DNA of 64,000 bases from Ahniella affigens (GTDB lineage: Bacteria > Pseudomonadota > Gammaproteobacteria > Xanthomonadales > Ahniellaceae), in assembly GCF_003015185.1 (NCBI RefSeq), contig NZ_CP027860.1, forward strand, positions 4,020,501-4,084,500, in the 5' to 3' direction. A program made the position numbers and the translations under genes. Below the pieces are notes generated by a model. That model was not told where the DNA came from. It did no database searches and saw nothing but the letters and a program-made list of their open reading frames with translations. Of this stretch, positions 9,963-17,869 are shown one piece after another (position 1 is the stretch's first letter; the number at the start of each line of letters is the position of its first letter).

Positions 9963-10208
9963 GCATCACCTCACCCAAGTCATGTGTCAATGCGGCAGTA
10001 CGGACCAGACGTTCAATCATTCAGAACAAAGTTGGTGGACTGCCTAGGAGGTTACCTTACCGCCGTAGAATTCCAAACCTTGCAGCGCAGCGTGAAAGAT
10101 CGTCATATGGTGACGCAAGTCCGCAAAAAGATTGTTGCGCGCTGGACGTGAGGGCGGCGTTCTGCTTGTGTCCGGGCCGCATCACTCAGCGTGGGGCCAT
10201 TAATTCGC

Positions 10209-10274
10209 GGGAGTGCCTTCAGGCCCGAACCTATCTTGCGGCTAGCTCGGTTCGCGGCTGAAGCCGCTCCCACA
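10209..10274 (-). repeat. REP-like paired inverted unit (A1)
   Basis: The unit reads GGGAGTGCCTTCAGGCCCGA at one end and ends with GCGGCTGAAGCCGCTCCCAC, with TCTTGCGGC between. Both ends form the GGGAG...CTCCC fold. The same unit occurs at 14990 and 15104. It lies in the 413-base gap between the GGDEF-EAL gene and trmJ. The rest of that gap (9963-10208) shows nothing else recognisable. Confidence 0.7.
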
Positions 10275-10304
10275 AAAACCATCGCTCAAGACAATGCTTG
10301 CAAG

Positions 10305-10363
10305 AAGGTCTTCAGCCCGAATCAATCTCGACGCATCCGTTCGCGACTGGCGCCGCCCCCACA
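10305..10363 (-). repeat. Degenerate REP-like unit (A2)
   Basis: This decayed second copy lies in tandem 30 bases from unit A1, with TTCAGCCCGAATC, a diverged centre, TTCGCGACTGG and CGCCGCCCCCAC in the order of A1. It ends 13 bases from the trmJ stop, where it may influence transcript ends. Confidence 0.5.
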
Positions 10364-10375
10364 ATCTGGCGTTGA

Positions 10376-11191
10376 TCAGGCCCCTGGCCTTTCCCCGGTG
10401 CCTGTCTCCGCCCCAACCGCAAGCCCATTGCCATCGACCGTCTTCGGCGCCAGCCGAGCACTGCGTTCGGTCTCTGCCAGCACCCCGCGCAGCAACTGCA
10501 CTTCTTCGACGCCGAGTTGCGCCCGCTGGTACAAGCGGCGAAAGCGTTGCAACAAGCGGGTGTACTCCCGCCCCTTGTAGAAGTCGATCAACGCGAGCGT
10601 CGTTTCCAAATGTCCCATGAAGCCTTCGAACTCGGCCAAGGTCGCCAAGGGTCGTGGTTCGGTTTCGGGCACAGGATCGAACGCCATGCTGGCGAGCCGA
10701 AGCTCGTAGGCGATCAATTGCACCGCTTGGGCCAGGTTGAGTGACGAAAACTCTGGATTCGTCGGAATCCGCACGGCGTGCTGGCACCGACCCAGTTCGG
10801 TATTGGTCAGACCGGTTCGCTCGGTCCCAAACACCACAGCGACCTTCATCCCTTGCTGCACGGCACTCAACACCGCTGCGGCCGTCTCGCGCGGCGCCAG
10901 ACTCGGCGCCTCATTGAACCGCGGCCGGGCGGTCGTGCCGAACGCCAATTGGCAGTCGGCCAAGGCCGCGTCGAGGCTATCGACGACTCGGGCCGACGCC
11001 AGCACGTCATCAGCGCCCGCAGCCAGTGCATCCGCCTCGGCATGCGGAAATTCCTTCGGACTGACCAACACCAGTTCGGCCAATCCCATGTTTTTCATGG
11101 CTCGGGCGGTCGAGCCGATGTTGCCTGGGTGCGAGGTTTCGACCAGGACGACACGGATCTGGGGCAGCAACCGGGAAGATGAATCGGACAT
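10376..11191 (-). CDS. trmJ: tRNA (cytidine/uridine-2'-O-)-methyltransferase TrmJ
   Basis: This SPOUT-family enzyme 2'-O-methylates position 32 of tRNAs. The translation has IRVVLVETSHPGNIGSTARA near the N-terminus, GTERTGLTNTEL and IPTNPEFSSLNLAQAV, all TrmH/TrmJ signatures forming the trefoil-knot SAM site. I start at ATG 11191 (271 residues, MSDSSSRLLPQ); another ATG at 11221 is possible and neither has a clear ribosome site. It is divergent from suhB, the arrangement seen in many gammaproteobacteria. Confidence 0.93.
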   Translation of the reverse strand: MSDSSSRLLPQIRVVLVETSHPGNIGSTARAMKNMGLAELVLVSPKEFPHAEADALAAGADDVLASARVVDSLDAALADCQLAFGTTARPRFNEAPSLAPRETAAAVLSAVQQGMKVAVVFGTERTGLTNTELGRCQHAVRIPTNPEFSSLNLAQAVQLIAYELRLASMAFDPVPETEPRPLATLAEFEGFMGHLETTLALIDFYKGREYTRLLQRFRRLYQRAQLGVEEVQLLRGVLAETERSARLAPKTVDGNGLAVGAETGTGERPGA

Positions 11192-11295
11192 GGACGGATC
11201 GCCAGATTTTGGGGTCGCCATTCTGGCTGGATGCGGCCGGCACTGCTATCCTTTCCGGTCTTCTCGGCTTAGTCCGGTTCTTTTTCGAGTCCCCT

Positions 11296-12090
11296 ATGCA
11301 AAACGGAGCGATCAACATCGCGATCAAGGCCGCGCGCGGCGCCGGCCAGGTGATCATGCGCAGCCTGCCTAAACGGGACAGCCTGCCGATCATCGAAAAA
11401 GCGCAGAACGACTTCGCCACCGAAGTCGATCGCGCCGCCGAGATGACCATCTTGCGCGAGTTGAAGCGCGCGTTTCCGACCCACGCCTTTCTGGCCGAGG
11501 AAAGTGGCGCTGCAGGCAAGTCGCGTTATGTGTGGGTGATCGACCCGCTCGATGGCACCAGCAATTTCATTCGCGGGTTTCCGCACTTCTCGGTGTCGAT
11601 TGCCCTGACCTACGACAACGAGCCGCTGCTCGGCGTGATCTATGACCCGCTGCGCGACGAACTGTTCGCCGCCGAAAAGGGTCGTGGCGCCGTCCATAAC
11701 GATCGCAAGCTCCGGATCGGGACGCGCAAAGCGCTTGACGGCTGCTTGCTGACCACCGGGTTTCCGTTTCGCGAAAAGCGTCACCTGGACGCCCATATGG
11801 CGATGACCAAGTCACTGATGGGTCAGGCTGAGGACATCCGTCGTACGGGTTCGGCCGCGCTCGACCTGGCGTATGTCGCCTGCGGCCGCTTTGACGGCTA
11901 CTACGAACTCGGCCTGCGGCCCTGGGACATGGCCGCCGGCGTGCTGCTGGTCCGCGAAGCCGGTGGCAAGTGCTGGGATTTCCGCGGCGGCCAGAATTTC
12001 ATGGAAACCGGCAATATCATTGCGGGCAATCTGAAGGTCGGCGAAGACATGCTGAAGTTGATCGAGCCGCACCTCACCATCACTATGTGA
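11296..12090 (+). CDS. suhB: Inositol-1-monophosphatase SuhB
   Basis: This 264-residue inositol monophosphatase family protein also acts in rRNA antitermination in E. coli. The start MQNGAINIAIKAARGAGQV at ATG 11296 matches the family; the frame extends upstream into the trmJ start but that part is non-homologous. Metal and substrate motifs are EESG, WVIDPLDGTSNF and, near the C-terminus, PWDMAAG. It is divergent from trmJ and followed 2 bp later by hslR. Confidence 0.95.
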   Translation: MQNGAINIAIKAARGAGQVIMRSLPKRDSLPIIEKAQNDFATEVDRAAEMTILRELKRAFPTHAFLAEESGAAGKSRYVWVIDPLDGTSNFIRGFPHFSVSIALTYDNEPLLGVIYDPLRDELFAAEKGRGAVHNDRKLRIGTRKALDGCLLTTGFPFREKRHLDAHMAMTKSLMGQAEDIRRTGSAALDLAYVACGRFDGYYELGLRPWDMAAGVLLVREAGGKCWDFRGGQNFMETGNIIAGNLKVGEDMLKLIEPHLTITM

Positions 12091-12092
12091 GC

Positions 12093-12506
12093 ATGCGCGA
12101 GACGCATCCAAACACCCAACCTGATGGCTGCCGCCTGGACCTTTGGCTCTGGGCGGCACGGTTTTTCAAGACCCGGAGTCTTGCCAAGGCGGCGATCACT
12201 GGCGGCAAGATCCGCGTCAATAGGGAGCCCGTCAAGCCGGCAAAGTCAGTGCGCGTGAATGATACGTTGGAGATCCAGCGCTCTGGCGAAGTCTGGATGG
12301 TGCAGGTCACGAGTCTCAGTGATCAGCGTGGCAGTGCCGAACAGGCTGCACGGCTGTATCACGAAACACCCGACAGCACCGCCACGCGTCTGGCTGCGCG
12401 CGAGCAACGGCGACTCGAGGCGCTGGGCATGCAGCCACCCGACGGCAAGCCCGATAAACGCGCCCGCCGCCTGATTCGGGCACTGGGCGACATCGAAGCG
12501 TTCTAA
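12093..12506 (+). CDS. hslR: S4-domain heat-shock protein Hsp15
   Basis: The protein has 137 residues from ATG 12093, two bases after the suhB stop, so the pair is likely co-transcribed. RLDLWLWAARFFKTRSLA followed by GGKIRVNREPVKPAKSV is the S4 RNA-binding fold. The C-terminus is Arg/Lys-rich as in Hsp15, which binds 50S subunits carrying stalled nascent chains. Confidence 0.93.
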   Translation: MRETHPNTQPDGCRLDLWLWAARFFKTRSLAKAAITGGKIRVNREPVKPAKSVRVNDTLEIQRSGEVWMVQVTSLSDQRGSAEQAARLYHETPDSTATRLAAREQRRLEALGMQPPDGKPDKRARRLIRALGDIEAF

Positions 12507-12541
12507 GCAGCAGCGACAGACCGGCCTGGGGTAACCAGACC

Positions 12542-13261
12542 TCAGTACATCCCGGCCAACGAACTCGACCCTTCAATCGCAGCCCGGAAGCTGGCTTCGA
12601 TGCGATCAAACGCATCGCCATGTTCGGCCATCAGCACAAGCGTCCCGTGTCCGATGTTGCGGTGCCGGCCAACGATTTGCCGCTCGGCAAAATCGGCACT
12701 GCCTTGCTGATTGTTGGGCACATAGATCGCCGTGATCGGCTGCCCGCCATCGCGAATCACCATGTGGATGGTCTTTTGTCCGTACACGGGGCAGCGCGTC
12801 AAATACGTAATCGATTGCAGCGGGGCCTTCAAATAGACCCCCGATTCAGCAAACAACTGGCTCACCGTGGCTGCGGGGATCAGCTCCGTACGATTCAGCG
12901 CGAACGGTTCATGGCTCAGATGCGCCATCGACGCGGAGGCGAGCGACGCGCTCGTCCCGAAGGTAAGGTAACCCACGCCGACCATGCCCGCCGTCATCAT
13001 CAGTCCGGCAGCGAGGCGAATCCACGTTTGTCGGGCTGATTGGCGATGCACCCGGGAATCGGTCGTTTGTCGCAGCAAGATTCGGTCCGCCAAACCCATT
13101 GGCACCGGCACGGCCAGCACCGACTGGAGGCGCTGCTCGAACAACTGAGCGCGATGCCAGGCGTCAGCACAAGTGGAACAGTGGCCCCGGTGCTCGCGCG
13201 CGGCAGCACTCATGACCTGTGGGCTGGCCGCCAATTCGCGGCGAAACTCAAGGCAGTTCAT
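12542..13261 (-). CDS. DUF3379 family protein, probable anti-sigma partner
   Basis: This 239-residue single-pass membrane protein has an N-terminal cytosolic part with HCSTCADAW (His/Cys cluster like a zinc-binding anti-sigma domain), the family motif VPVPMGLADRILL, and one membrane segment at about residues 81-101. The C-terminal part is predicted to be outside. It overlaps the ECF sigma gene by 14 bp, the usual place for an anti-sigma factor. That role is inferred from context and the Cys/His cluster. Confidence 0.85.
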   Translation of the reverse strand: MNCLEFRRELAASPQVMSAAAREHRGHCSTCADAWHRAQLFEQRLQSVLAVPVPMGLADRILLRQTTDSRVHRQSARQTWIRLAAGLMMTAGMVGVGYLTFGTSASLASASMAHLSHEPFALNRTELIPAATVSQLFAESGVYLKAPLQSITYLTRCPVYGQKTIHMVIRDGGQPITAIYVPNNQQGSADFAERQIVGRHRNIGHGTLVLMAEHGDAFDRIEASFRAAIEGSSSLAGMY

Positions 13262-13769
13262 AAACCTTGCCCTCCAAACCTGGTCCCGCCAGTGCTGATT
13301 TCAGCTTCTGACGGGCTCGAAAACACTGAGTCATGACGGCCTGCGCGCTGATTCGTAGTTCATGCGCGATTTCCTCGCAGCTGAGCCCGCCCAGAACCTG
13401 CAACAGCAGGGGCTCGCGATACTTGGGTTCCAGACCAGCAATCGCCCGCCGGATGATCGCGTCCTCGCCCAATTGATCGGGGCTCGGACCGTCCTCATCG
13501 ATCAGGTCCAAGTCCTCAATGGGCTCCAGACCGGTCGGGCCCTTACGCTCATAAAGGCGGGCGTGCTCGCGCCTCAGGATCGTCGTCAACCAGGCTTTGG
13601 CAGCCTGGGTGTCGCGCAGATCATCCAGCGAGCGCCAGGCCCGCATGAAGGTTTCTTGCACGAGATCCTCAGCCAGAGCCTCCTGGCCGCACAGCCAGTA
13701 GGCAAAGCGATACAGGTCGCCGCTGGTCGCGCGCACGAGGGCATCAAATTGGGCTTGTTTACTGGCCAT
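13248..13769 (-). CDS. ECF-type RNA polymerase sigma factor
   Basis: This 173-residue two-domain sigma-70 factor has region 2 with DLYRFAYWLCG and AEDLVQETFMRAWRSLDDLR, and region 4 with YREPLLLQVLGGLSCEEIAHEL followed by an HTH. The linker is acidic. The partner gene downstream overlaps it by 14 bp, implying translational coupling with its likely anti-sigma. A palindrome just upstream may be its own promoter. Confidence 0.94.
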   Translation of the reverse strand: MASKQAQFDALVRATSGDLYRFAYWLCGQEALAEDLVQETFMRAWRSLDDLRDTQAAKAWLTTILRREHARLYERKGPTGLEPIEDLDLIDEDGPSPDQLGEDAIIRRAIAGLEPKYREPLLLQVLGGLSCEEIAHELRISAQAVMTQCFRARQKLKSALAGPGLEGKVYELP

Positions 13770-13778
13770 ATGCGAGCA

Positions 13779-13805
13779 AGACCGGCCTGGGTGAAAATCC
13801 TTTCA
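13779..13805 (-). promoter_or_regulatory. Possible ECF autoregulatory promoter
   Basis: On the minus strand TGAAAGGATTTTCA (13792-13805, palindromic TGAAA/TTTCA) is followed by CGGTCT (13779-13784), about 10 bases before the sigma gene ATG. The layout resembles an ECF -35/-10 pair, but I cannot match it to a known consensus. Tentative. Confidence 0.3.
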
Positions 13806-13852
13806 CGCCAAGAACCGATCTGCTGACAAAAACTGTTTCGGCGCGGCTTCGT

Positions 13853-14239
13853 TCAGAAAAACGACTTGAACGCCCCCATCAGGCACAGAACGAGCAGGCC
13901 GCCCGCTGCAAGCGAGCTGATCAAGAAGCCCATGGATCGCTTGCCGGCTTCCTGGATGTAGCCGATCAAGTACCACGTCCGACCGATCAGCCAGGCATAG
14001 CCAAAGTAGGCCGCCCAGGTCGAATAGCCGTAGGAATGAGCCACCCACAGCAACGGCAGGAAGATCAGCACCTGCTCGACCGTGTTGGCCTGAGCGCGAA
14101 ACGCGCGCTCAAACGTGGGGTGGCCACTCGTAGCCGGTGCGAGCACCTTGTACTTGCCACGACACATGCCGACGACCACCATCGCCGCCAACATGAGCAG
14201 ACAGGTCAGGATCGTAATCACGGGAATATGGGCGTGCAT
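13853..14239 (-). CDS. MAPEG family membrane protein
   Basis: The protein has 128 residues with four predicted membrane helices. I start at ATG 14239, which has AAAGGTG upstream. GHPTFERAFRAQANTVEQ is the MAPEG signature (glutathione- and eicosanoid-metabolising membrane proteins). Bacterial members are mostly of unknown substrate. It stands alone between the ECF sigma gene and the divergent hutD-like gene. Confidence 0.88.
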   Translation of the reverse strand: MHAHIPVITILTCLLMLAAMVVVGMCRGKYKVLAPATSGHPTFERAFRAQANTVEQVLIFLPLLWVAHSYGYSTWAAYFGYAWLIGRTWYLIGYIQEAGKRSMGFLISSLAAGGLLVLCLMGAFKSFF

Positions 14240-14367
14240 GAGACACCTTTGACAATTGGGGAATGGGTCGCCGATCAATACAACGGCCACCGCGCTTCTG
14301 CAATTGGCAGGGACGCCAACAACGCGGTCCTGCGCGTTGATAGGCAATCCCAATCGCTTCAGCGACA

Positions 14368-14973
14368 ATGCCTTATTCTCTGAACGTCCCCGATATGCGC
14401 CTGATCCCTTACGCCACACTGTCCCCCAGCCCCTGGAAGAACGGCCTCGGCCTGACGCGCGAAATCGCCGTACAGCCTGATCCACGCTTTGCGGTTGGTT
14501 TTTCCTGGCGCTTGTCGCGGGCGACGGTGCAGGATACATCGGCGTTTTCGCGCTTTGCCGGCGTGCGCCGCTGGCTCGGTTTGGCGCAAGGCCTCGCGTT
14601 CGAACTGCGCATCGCTGACCGCCCGCCGCATACGCTGGAGCGCGCCGGCGACGTGATCGCCTTTCCGGGTGATGTGGCGTGTGAGGGCGTGCCGCTGATG
14701 GGCCCGATCGAAGACCTGAACCTGATGGTCGCCGATCCGACGCTCGACGCCGAAATGACGGTGCGACCGATGGTCGGTTCCATGGTGTTGACGCGCGGTG
14801 ACAACGTCATGCTCGGTCTGCATTTGCTCGACGGGCATTTCGCCGTTCAGGGTCAGGGCGGCGCGCCGCTCGGGGCCGGCGACACGGTGTTGATGGATGC
14901 CGAGTCACCAAGCCTGATGCGCGGTGTTGGGGCGGGCCATGCGCTGTTCTTTCGAGTTTTTGCGACCGGCTGA
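14368..14973 (+). CDS. HutD/Ves family cupin protein
   Basis: The protein has 201 residues. PWKNGLGLTREIAVQP and FSWRLSRATV near the N-terminus and FPGDVACEG in the middle are the HutD/Ves pattern. HutD-like proteins accompany histidine utilisation in pseudomonads, but no hut genes are visible here. A later start at ATG 14395 would fit the family equally well, and neither start has a clear ribosome site. REP-like units follow. Confidence 0.88.
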   Translation: MPYSLNVPDMRLIPYATLSPSPWKNGLGLTREIAVQPDPRFAVGFSWRLSRATVQDTSAFSRFAGVRRWLGLAQGLAFELRIADRPPHTLERAGDVIAFPGDVACEGVPLMGPIEDLNLMVADPTLDAEMTVRPMVGSMVLTRGDNVMLGLHLLDGHFAVQGQGGAPLGAGDTVLMDAESPSLMRGVGAGHALFFRVFATG

Positions 14974-14989
14974 TCGAGCGTTCGCGAAG

Positions 14990-15056
14990 CGGGAGCGCCT
15001 TCAGTAGCGTATCGGACTTGCCGCAAGACTGGTTCGGGCCTGAAGGCCCTCCCACA
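14990..15056 (+). repeat. REP-like paired inverted unit (B1)
   Basis: GCGGGAGCGCCTTCAG at the left and TTCGGGCCTGAAGGCCCTCCCAC at the right pair with each other around TTGCCGC. It is the same family as the unit at 10209. Confidence 0.65.
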
Positions 15057-15103
15057 GAAACTAACGGACCTTGCCGCACTAGCGGGCGGGAGCAATGGTT
15101 TTT

Positions 15104-15165
15104 GTGGGAGCGGCTTCAGCCGCGAACCAATCTTGCCGCGAGATTGGTTCAGGCCCGACGGCGCG
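15104..15165 (+). repeat. REP-like paired inverted unit (B2)
   Basis: GTGGGAGCGGCTTCAGCCGC, then TCTTGCCGCGAG, then GGTTCAGGCCCGACGGCGC. It is in the opposite orientation to unit A1 at 10209 and 48 bases after B1, so B1 and B2 form a paired REP cluster between hutD and the adenine deaminase gene. Confidence 0.7.
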
Positions 15166-15248
15166 CTGACAAACGGCCCAGACGTCAATGAACGGCCTGC
15201 GGTGTACACTCAGACCGATATCAAACGACCCGAAAAACACGTCACGTC

Positions 15249-16277
15249 ATGACTCAAATCACTGCTCTCGAATCCTTTGTCCGTGGCCTCCCCAAGGCCG
15301 AACTGCACATCCACATCGAAGGCTCCCTGGAGCCCGAGCTGATTTTTCAGCTGGCCAAACGCAACGGCATCACGCTCAGCTACCCAAGTGTTGAAGCGCT
15401 GCGCGCCGCCTACGCGTTCACCGATCTGCAGAGCTTTCTGGATATCTACTACGCCGGCGCGAGCGTATTGATCACCGAGCAGGATTTCTACGACATGGCG
15501 ATGGCCTATTTCCGTCGCGCTGCCGCGGACCAGGTGATCCATGCCGAACTGTTTTTCGATCCGCAAACGCATACCGAGCGCGGCATTGCGATCGGCACCG
15601 TGATCAACGGGCTGGTGCGCGCACAAGCCGCAGCCAAGGCGGAATTGGGCGTCACTTCGGCGCTGATTCTGTGCTTCCTGCGCCATCTCAGCGAAGATGA
15701 CGCATTCAAGACTTTGGCCGAGGCCGAGCCATTCTTGCAACACATCGTTGGTGTCGGTCTCGACTCCTCCGAAGTCGGCCATCCACCTGAAAAGTTCGCC
15801 CGTGTGTTTGCCAAAGCCCGCGCACTCGGACTTCGCGCCGTGGCACATGCCGGCGAAGAGGGCCCACCTGCGTATGTCTGGGGCGCACTGGATGTCTTGC
15901 ACGTGCAGCGCATCGATCATGGCGTGCAGTCCATTCGCGACGAGCAACTGATGCAGCGCCTGATCGACACGCGCATGCCGCTGACCGTTTGCCCCTTGTC
16001 CAACGTCAAGCTCTGTGTCTACAAGCACCTTGCCGATCACAATCTCGGCCAAATGCTGGCACGCGGCGTGTGCGTCACGATCAATTCCGATGACCCCGCG
16101 TACTTCGGGGGTTACATGAATCAGAATTTCGTCGAGACCGTCATGGCATTGAACCTGACGGCCGCCGACGCGCGCCAACTTGCGGCAAACAGTTTCGAAG
16201 CCAGCTTTGTCGATGCCGACGCGCGCGCCGCCATGATGCAACGGCTGGCCGACTACTGCGCCGCACACGGAGTCTGA
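15249..16277 (+). CDS. Adenine/adenosine deaminase family protein, probably adenine deaminase
   Basis: This 342-residue metal-dependent amidohydrolase deaminates adenine to hypoxanthine. [17 protein letters not shown] gives the metal ligands His20 and His22, and the HIEGSLEPE form is typical of the adenine rather than adenosine deaminase branch. Later motifs are [28 protein letters not shown] and [11 protein letters not shown], with the last zinc-ligand Asp. It lies 2 bp upstream of the 5-hydroxyisourate hydrolase gene and starts a purine catabolism operon. Substrate preference is inferred from subfamily motifs. Confidence 0.93.
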   Translation: MTQITALESFVRGLPKAELHIHIEGSLEPELIFQLAKRNGITLSYPSVEALRAAYAFTDLQSFLDIYYAGASVLITEQDFYDMAMAYFRRAAADQVIHAELFFDPQTHTERGIAIGTVINGLVRAQAAAKAELGVTSALILCFLRHLSEDDAFKTLAEAEPFLQHIVGVGLDSSEVGHPPEKFARVFAKARALGLRAVAHAGEEGPPAYVWGALDVLHVQRIDHGVQSIRDEQLMQRLIDTRMPLTVCPLSNVKLCVYKHLADHNLGQMLARGVCVTINSDDPAYFGGYMNQNFVETVMALNLTAADARQLAANSFEASFVDADARAAMMQRLADYCAAHGV

Positions 16278-16279
16278 AC

Positions 16280-16633
16280 ATGGCCGGCTTGACCACGCAC
16301 ATTCTCGATACGGCGCACGGCCGCCCGGCTGCGGGCGTGCGCATTCGGTTGTTTCAGCTGCAAGCAGACACGCGCCAATTGCTGACCGAGCGCACCAGCA
16401 ATCAGGATGGTCGCTGCGACCAGCCTTTGCTCGACGCGAATGCCATTGCGGTGGGCCAGTACGAACTGGAGTTTGCGATCGGCGATTACTTTGCTGGCCT
16501 GGGCGTGACATTGCCCGAGCCACGGTTTCTGGATGTCGTGCCGATCCGCTTTGGCATTGCGCAGCCGACGCAGCACTATCATGTTCCGTTGCTCGTCTCG
16601 CCGTTCTCGTTCAGCACGTACCGGGGCAGCTGA
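16280..16633 (+). CDS. uraH: 5-hydroxyisourate hydrolase
   Basis: This 117-residue transthyretin-like protein hydrolyses 5-hydroxyisourate, the product of urate oxidation. The N-terminal LTTHILDTAHGRPA and the C-terminal YRGS tetrapeptide are the family hallmarks. It sits between adenine deaminase and PuuD; its stop overlaps the puuD start by one base (TGATG). The gene downstream would supply its substrate. Confidence 0.96.
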   Translation: MAGLTTHILDTAHGRPAAGVRIRLFQLQADTRQLLTERTSNQDGRCDQPLLDANAIAVGQYELEFAIGDYFAGLGVTLPEPRFLDVVPIRFGIAQPTQHYHVPLLVSPFSFSTYRGS

Positions 16634-17847
16634 TGGGGTACTGGACTGAGGCGCTCGCGTTCGCGCTGCGTTGGCTGCATGTGGTGGCCGCAATCGCCTG
16701 GATCGGCGAATCGTTCTACTTTGTCGCACTGGATCGCGGCCTCGCCAAGCCCAAGAGCAAGGCGCCAGGTCTATTCGGCGAATCCTGGTCGGTGCATGGC
16801 GGCGGCTTCTACTTGAAGCAGAAGTTCATGCCGGCGCCGGCCGAATTGCCAGACGATCTGCATTGGTCCAAGTGGAAGTCGTACACCACCTGGATGAGCG
16901 GCTTCGCGCTGCTGTGCCTCGTTTATCTGACGGCACCGAACCTGTATCTCGTTGACCCGAAGGTACTGGCGCTCAGCAATTCCGAGGCGGTGCTCGCTGC
17001 GCTGTTGCTGCTGCTGGGCAGTTGGCTGATCTATGACCTGGCGTGCAAGGTGTTCGCCCACAACGAACAAGCGTTGAGCGTTGCGGTGCTCCTATTCGTG
17101 CTCGGGCTCTGTCTCGCCAGCACGCACGTGTTCTCCGGGCGTGCGGCCTTCCTGCTGACGGGCGCCGCGCTGGCCACGTGCATGTCCGCGAATGTGTTCT
17201 TCGTGATCATTCCCGGCCAGAAGCGGCTGGTGCAGGCCCTGGCTCAAGGCGGCGCCATCAATCCGGAGGACGGCCTGCGCGGCAAGCAACGCTCGGTGCA
17301 CAACACCTACTTTACGTTGCCGGTGGTGTTTACGATGCTATCCAGCCACTGGGGTCCGGCGTATGCTGATGCGCACCGGGGTTGGTTGCTGTTCGTGATT
17401 GTGCTCGGCGCGGCCATGATCCGCGAGTTCTTTGTACGGTGGCACAGTGGCCAGCGCACCTGGCCACTGCTCGCAAGCGGGTTTGCCCTGATGCTTGCGG
17501 TAGTGTGGTATCTGGCACCGCGACCGGTGGTGCCAGCACCTGCGGCACCCAATACCGCGTCCTCTGAACCCGGCACGGCGGCGATCGCGGCGACAAACAG
17601 CCCGCCGACTTTGGCGGAATTGGAGCCCGTATTTCAGAAGCATTGCCGGAATTGCCACAGCAGCGCACCGACGATCATGCCGGTCGCGCCGAAAGGCATG
17701 GTCCTGGACACGCCCGAGCAATGGCAGGCGCAGCGGGCCTTGATTCGGCAACAAGTAGTCGTCGCGCGCATCATGCCGCTCGGCAATCTGACGCAGATCA
17801 GCGAGGCCGAACGCGAACTGATCCAACGCTGGGCCGACGCGCCTTGA
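16633..17847 (+). CDS. puuD: Membrane urate hydroxylase PuuD with cytochrome c domain
   Basis: This 404-residue inner-membrane protein has eight or so hydrophobic helices (first at about 10-30), the family motif WIGESFYFVALDRGL, and SVHGGGFY/WFKWE-like motifs. The C-terminal ~85 residues form a periplasmic cytochrome c with heme motif CRNCH (338-342) and a likely axial Met381 in IMPLGN. PuuD oxidises urate to 5-hydroxyisourate using a cytochrome acceptor, matching the neighbouring uraH. OHCU decarboxylase and allantoinase are not in this window. Confidence 0.95.
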   Translation: MGYWTEALAFALRWLHVVAAIAWIGESFYFVALDRGLAKPKSKAPGLFGESWSVHGGGFYLKQKFMPAPAELPDDLHWSKWKSYTTWMSGFALLCLVYLTAPNLYLVDPKVLALSNSEAVLAALLLLLGSWLIYDLACKVFAHNEQALSVAVLLFVLGLCLASTHVFSGRAAFLLTGAALATCMSANVFFVIIPGQKRLVQALAQGGAINPEDGLRGKQRSVHNTYFTLPVVFTMLSSHWGPAYADAHRGWLLFVIVLGAAMIREFFVRWHSGQRTWPLLASGFALMLAVVWYLAPRPVVPAPAAPNTASSEPGTAAIAATNSPPTLAELEPVFQKHCRNCHSSAPTIMPVAPKGMVLDTPEQWQAQRALIRQQVVVARIMPLGNLTQISEAERELIQRWADAP

Positions 17848-17869
17848 TTGATGGATAAGGGCCTGGCAC

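Noticed and set aside
15210-16523. Minus-strand frame of 437 codons
   Set aside because: It lies opposite the adenine deaminase gene and uraH, both with strong family motifs.
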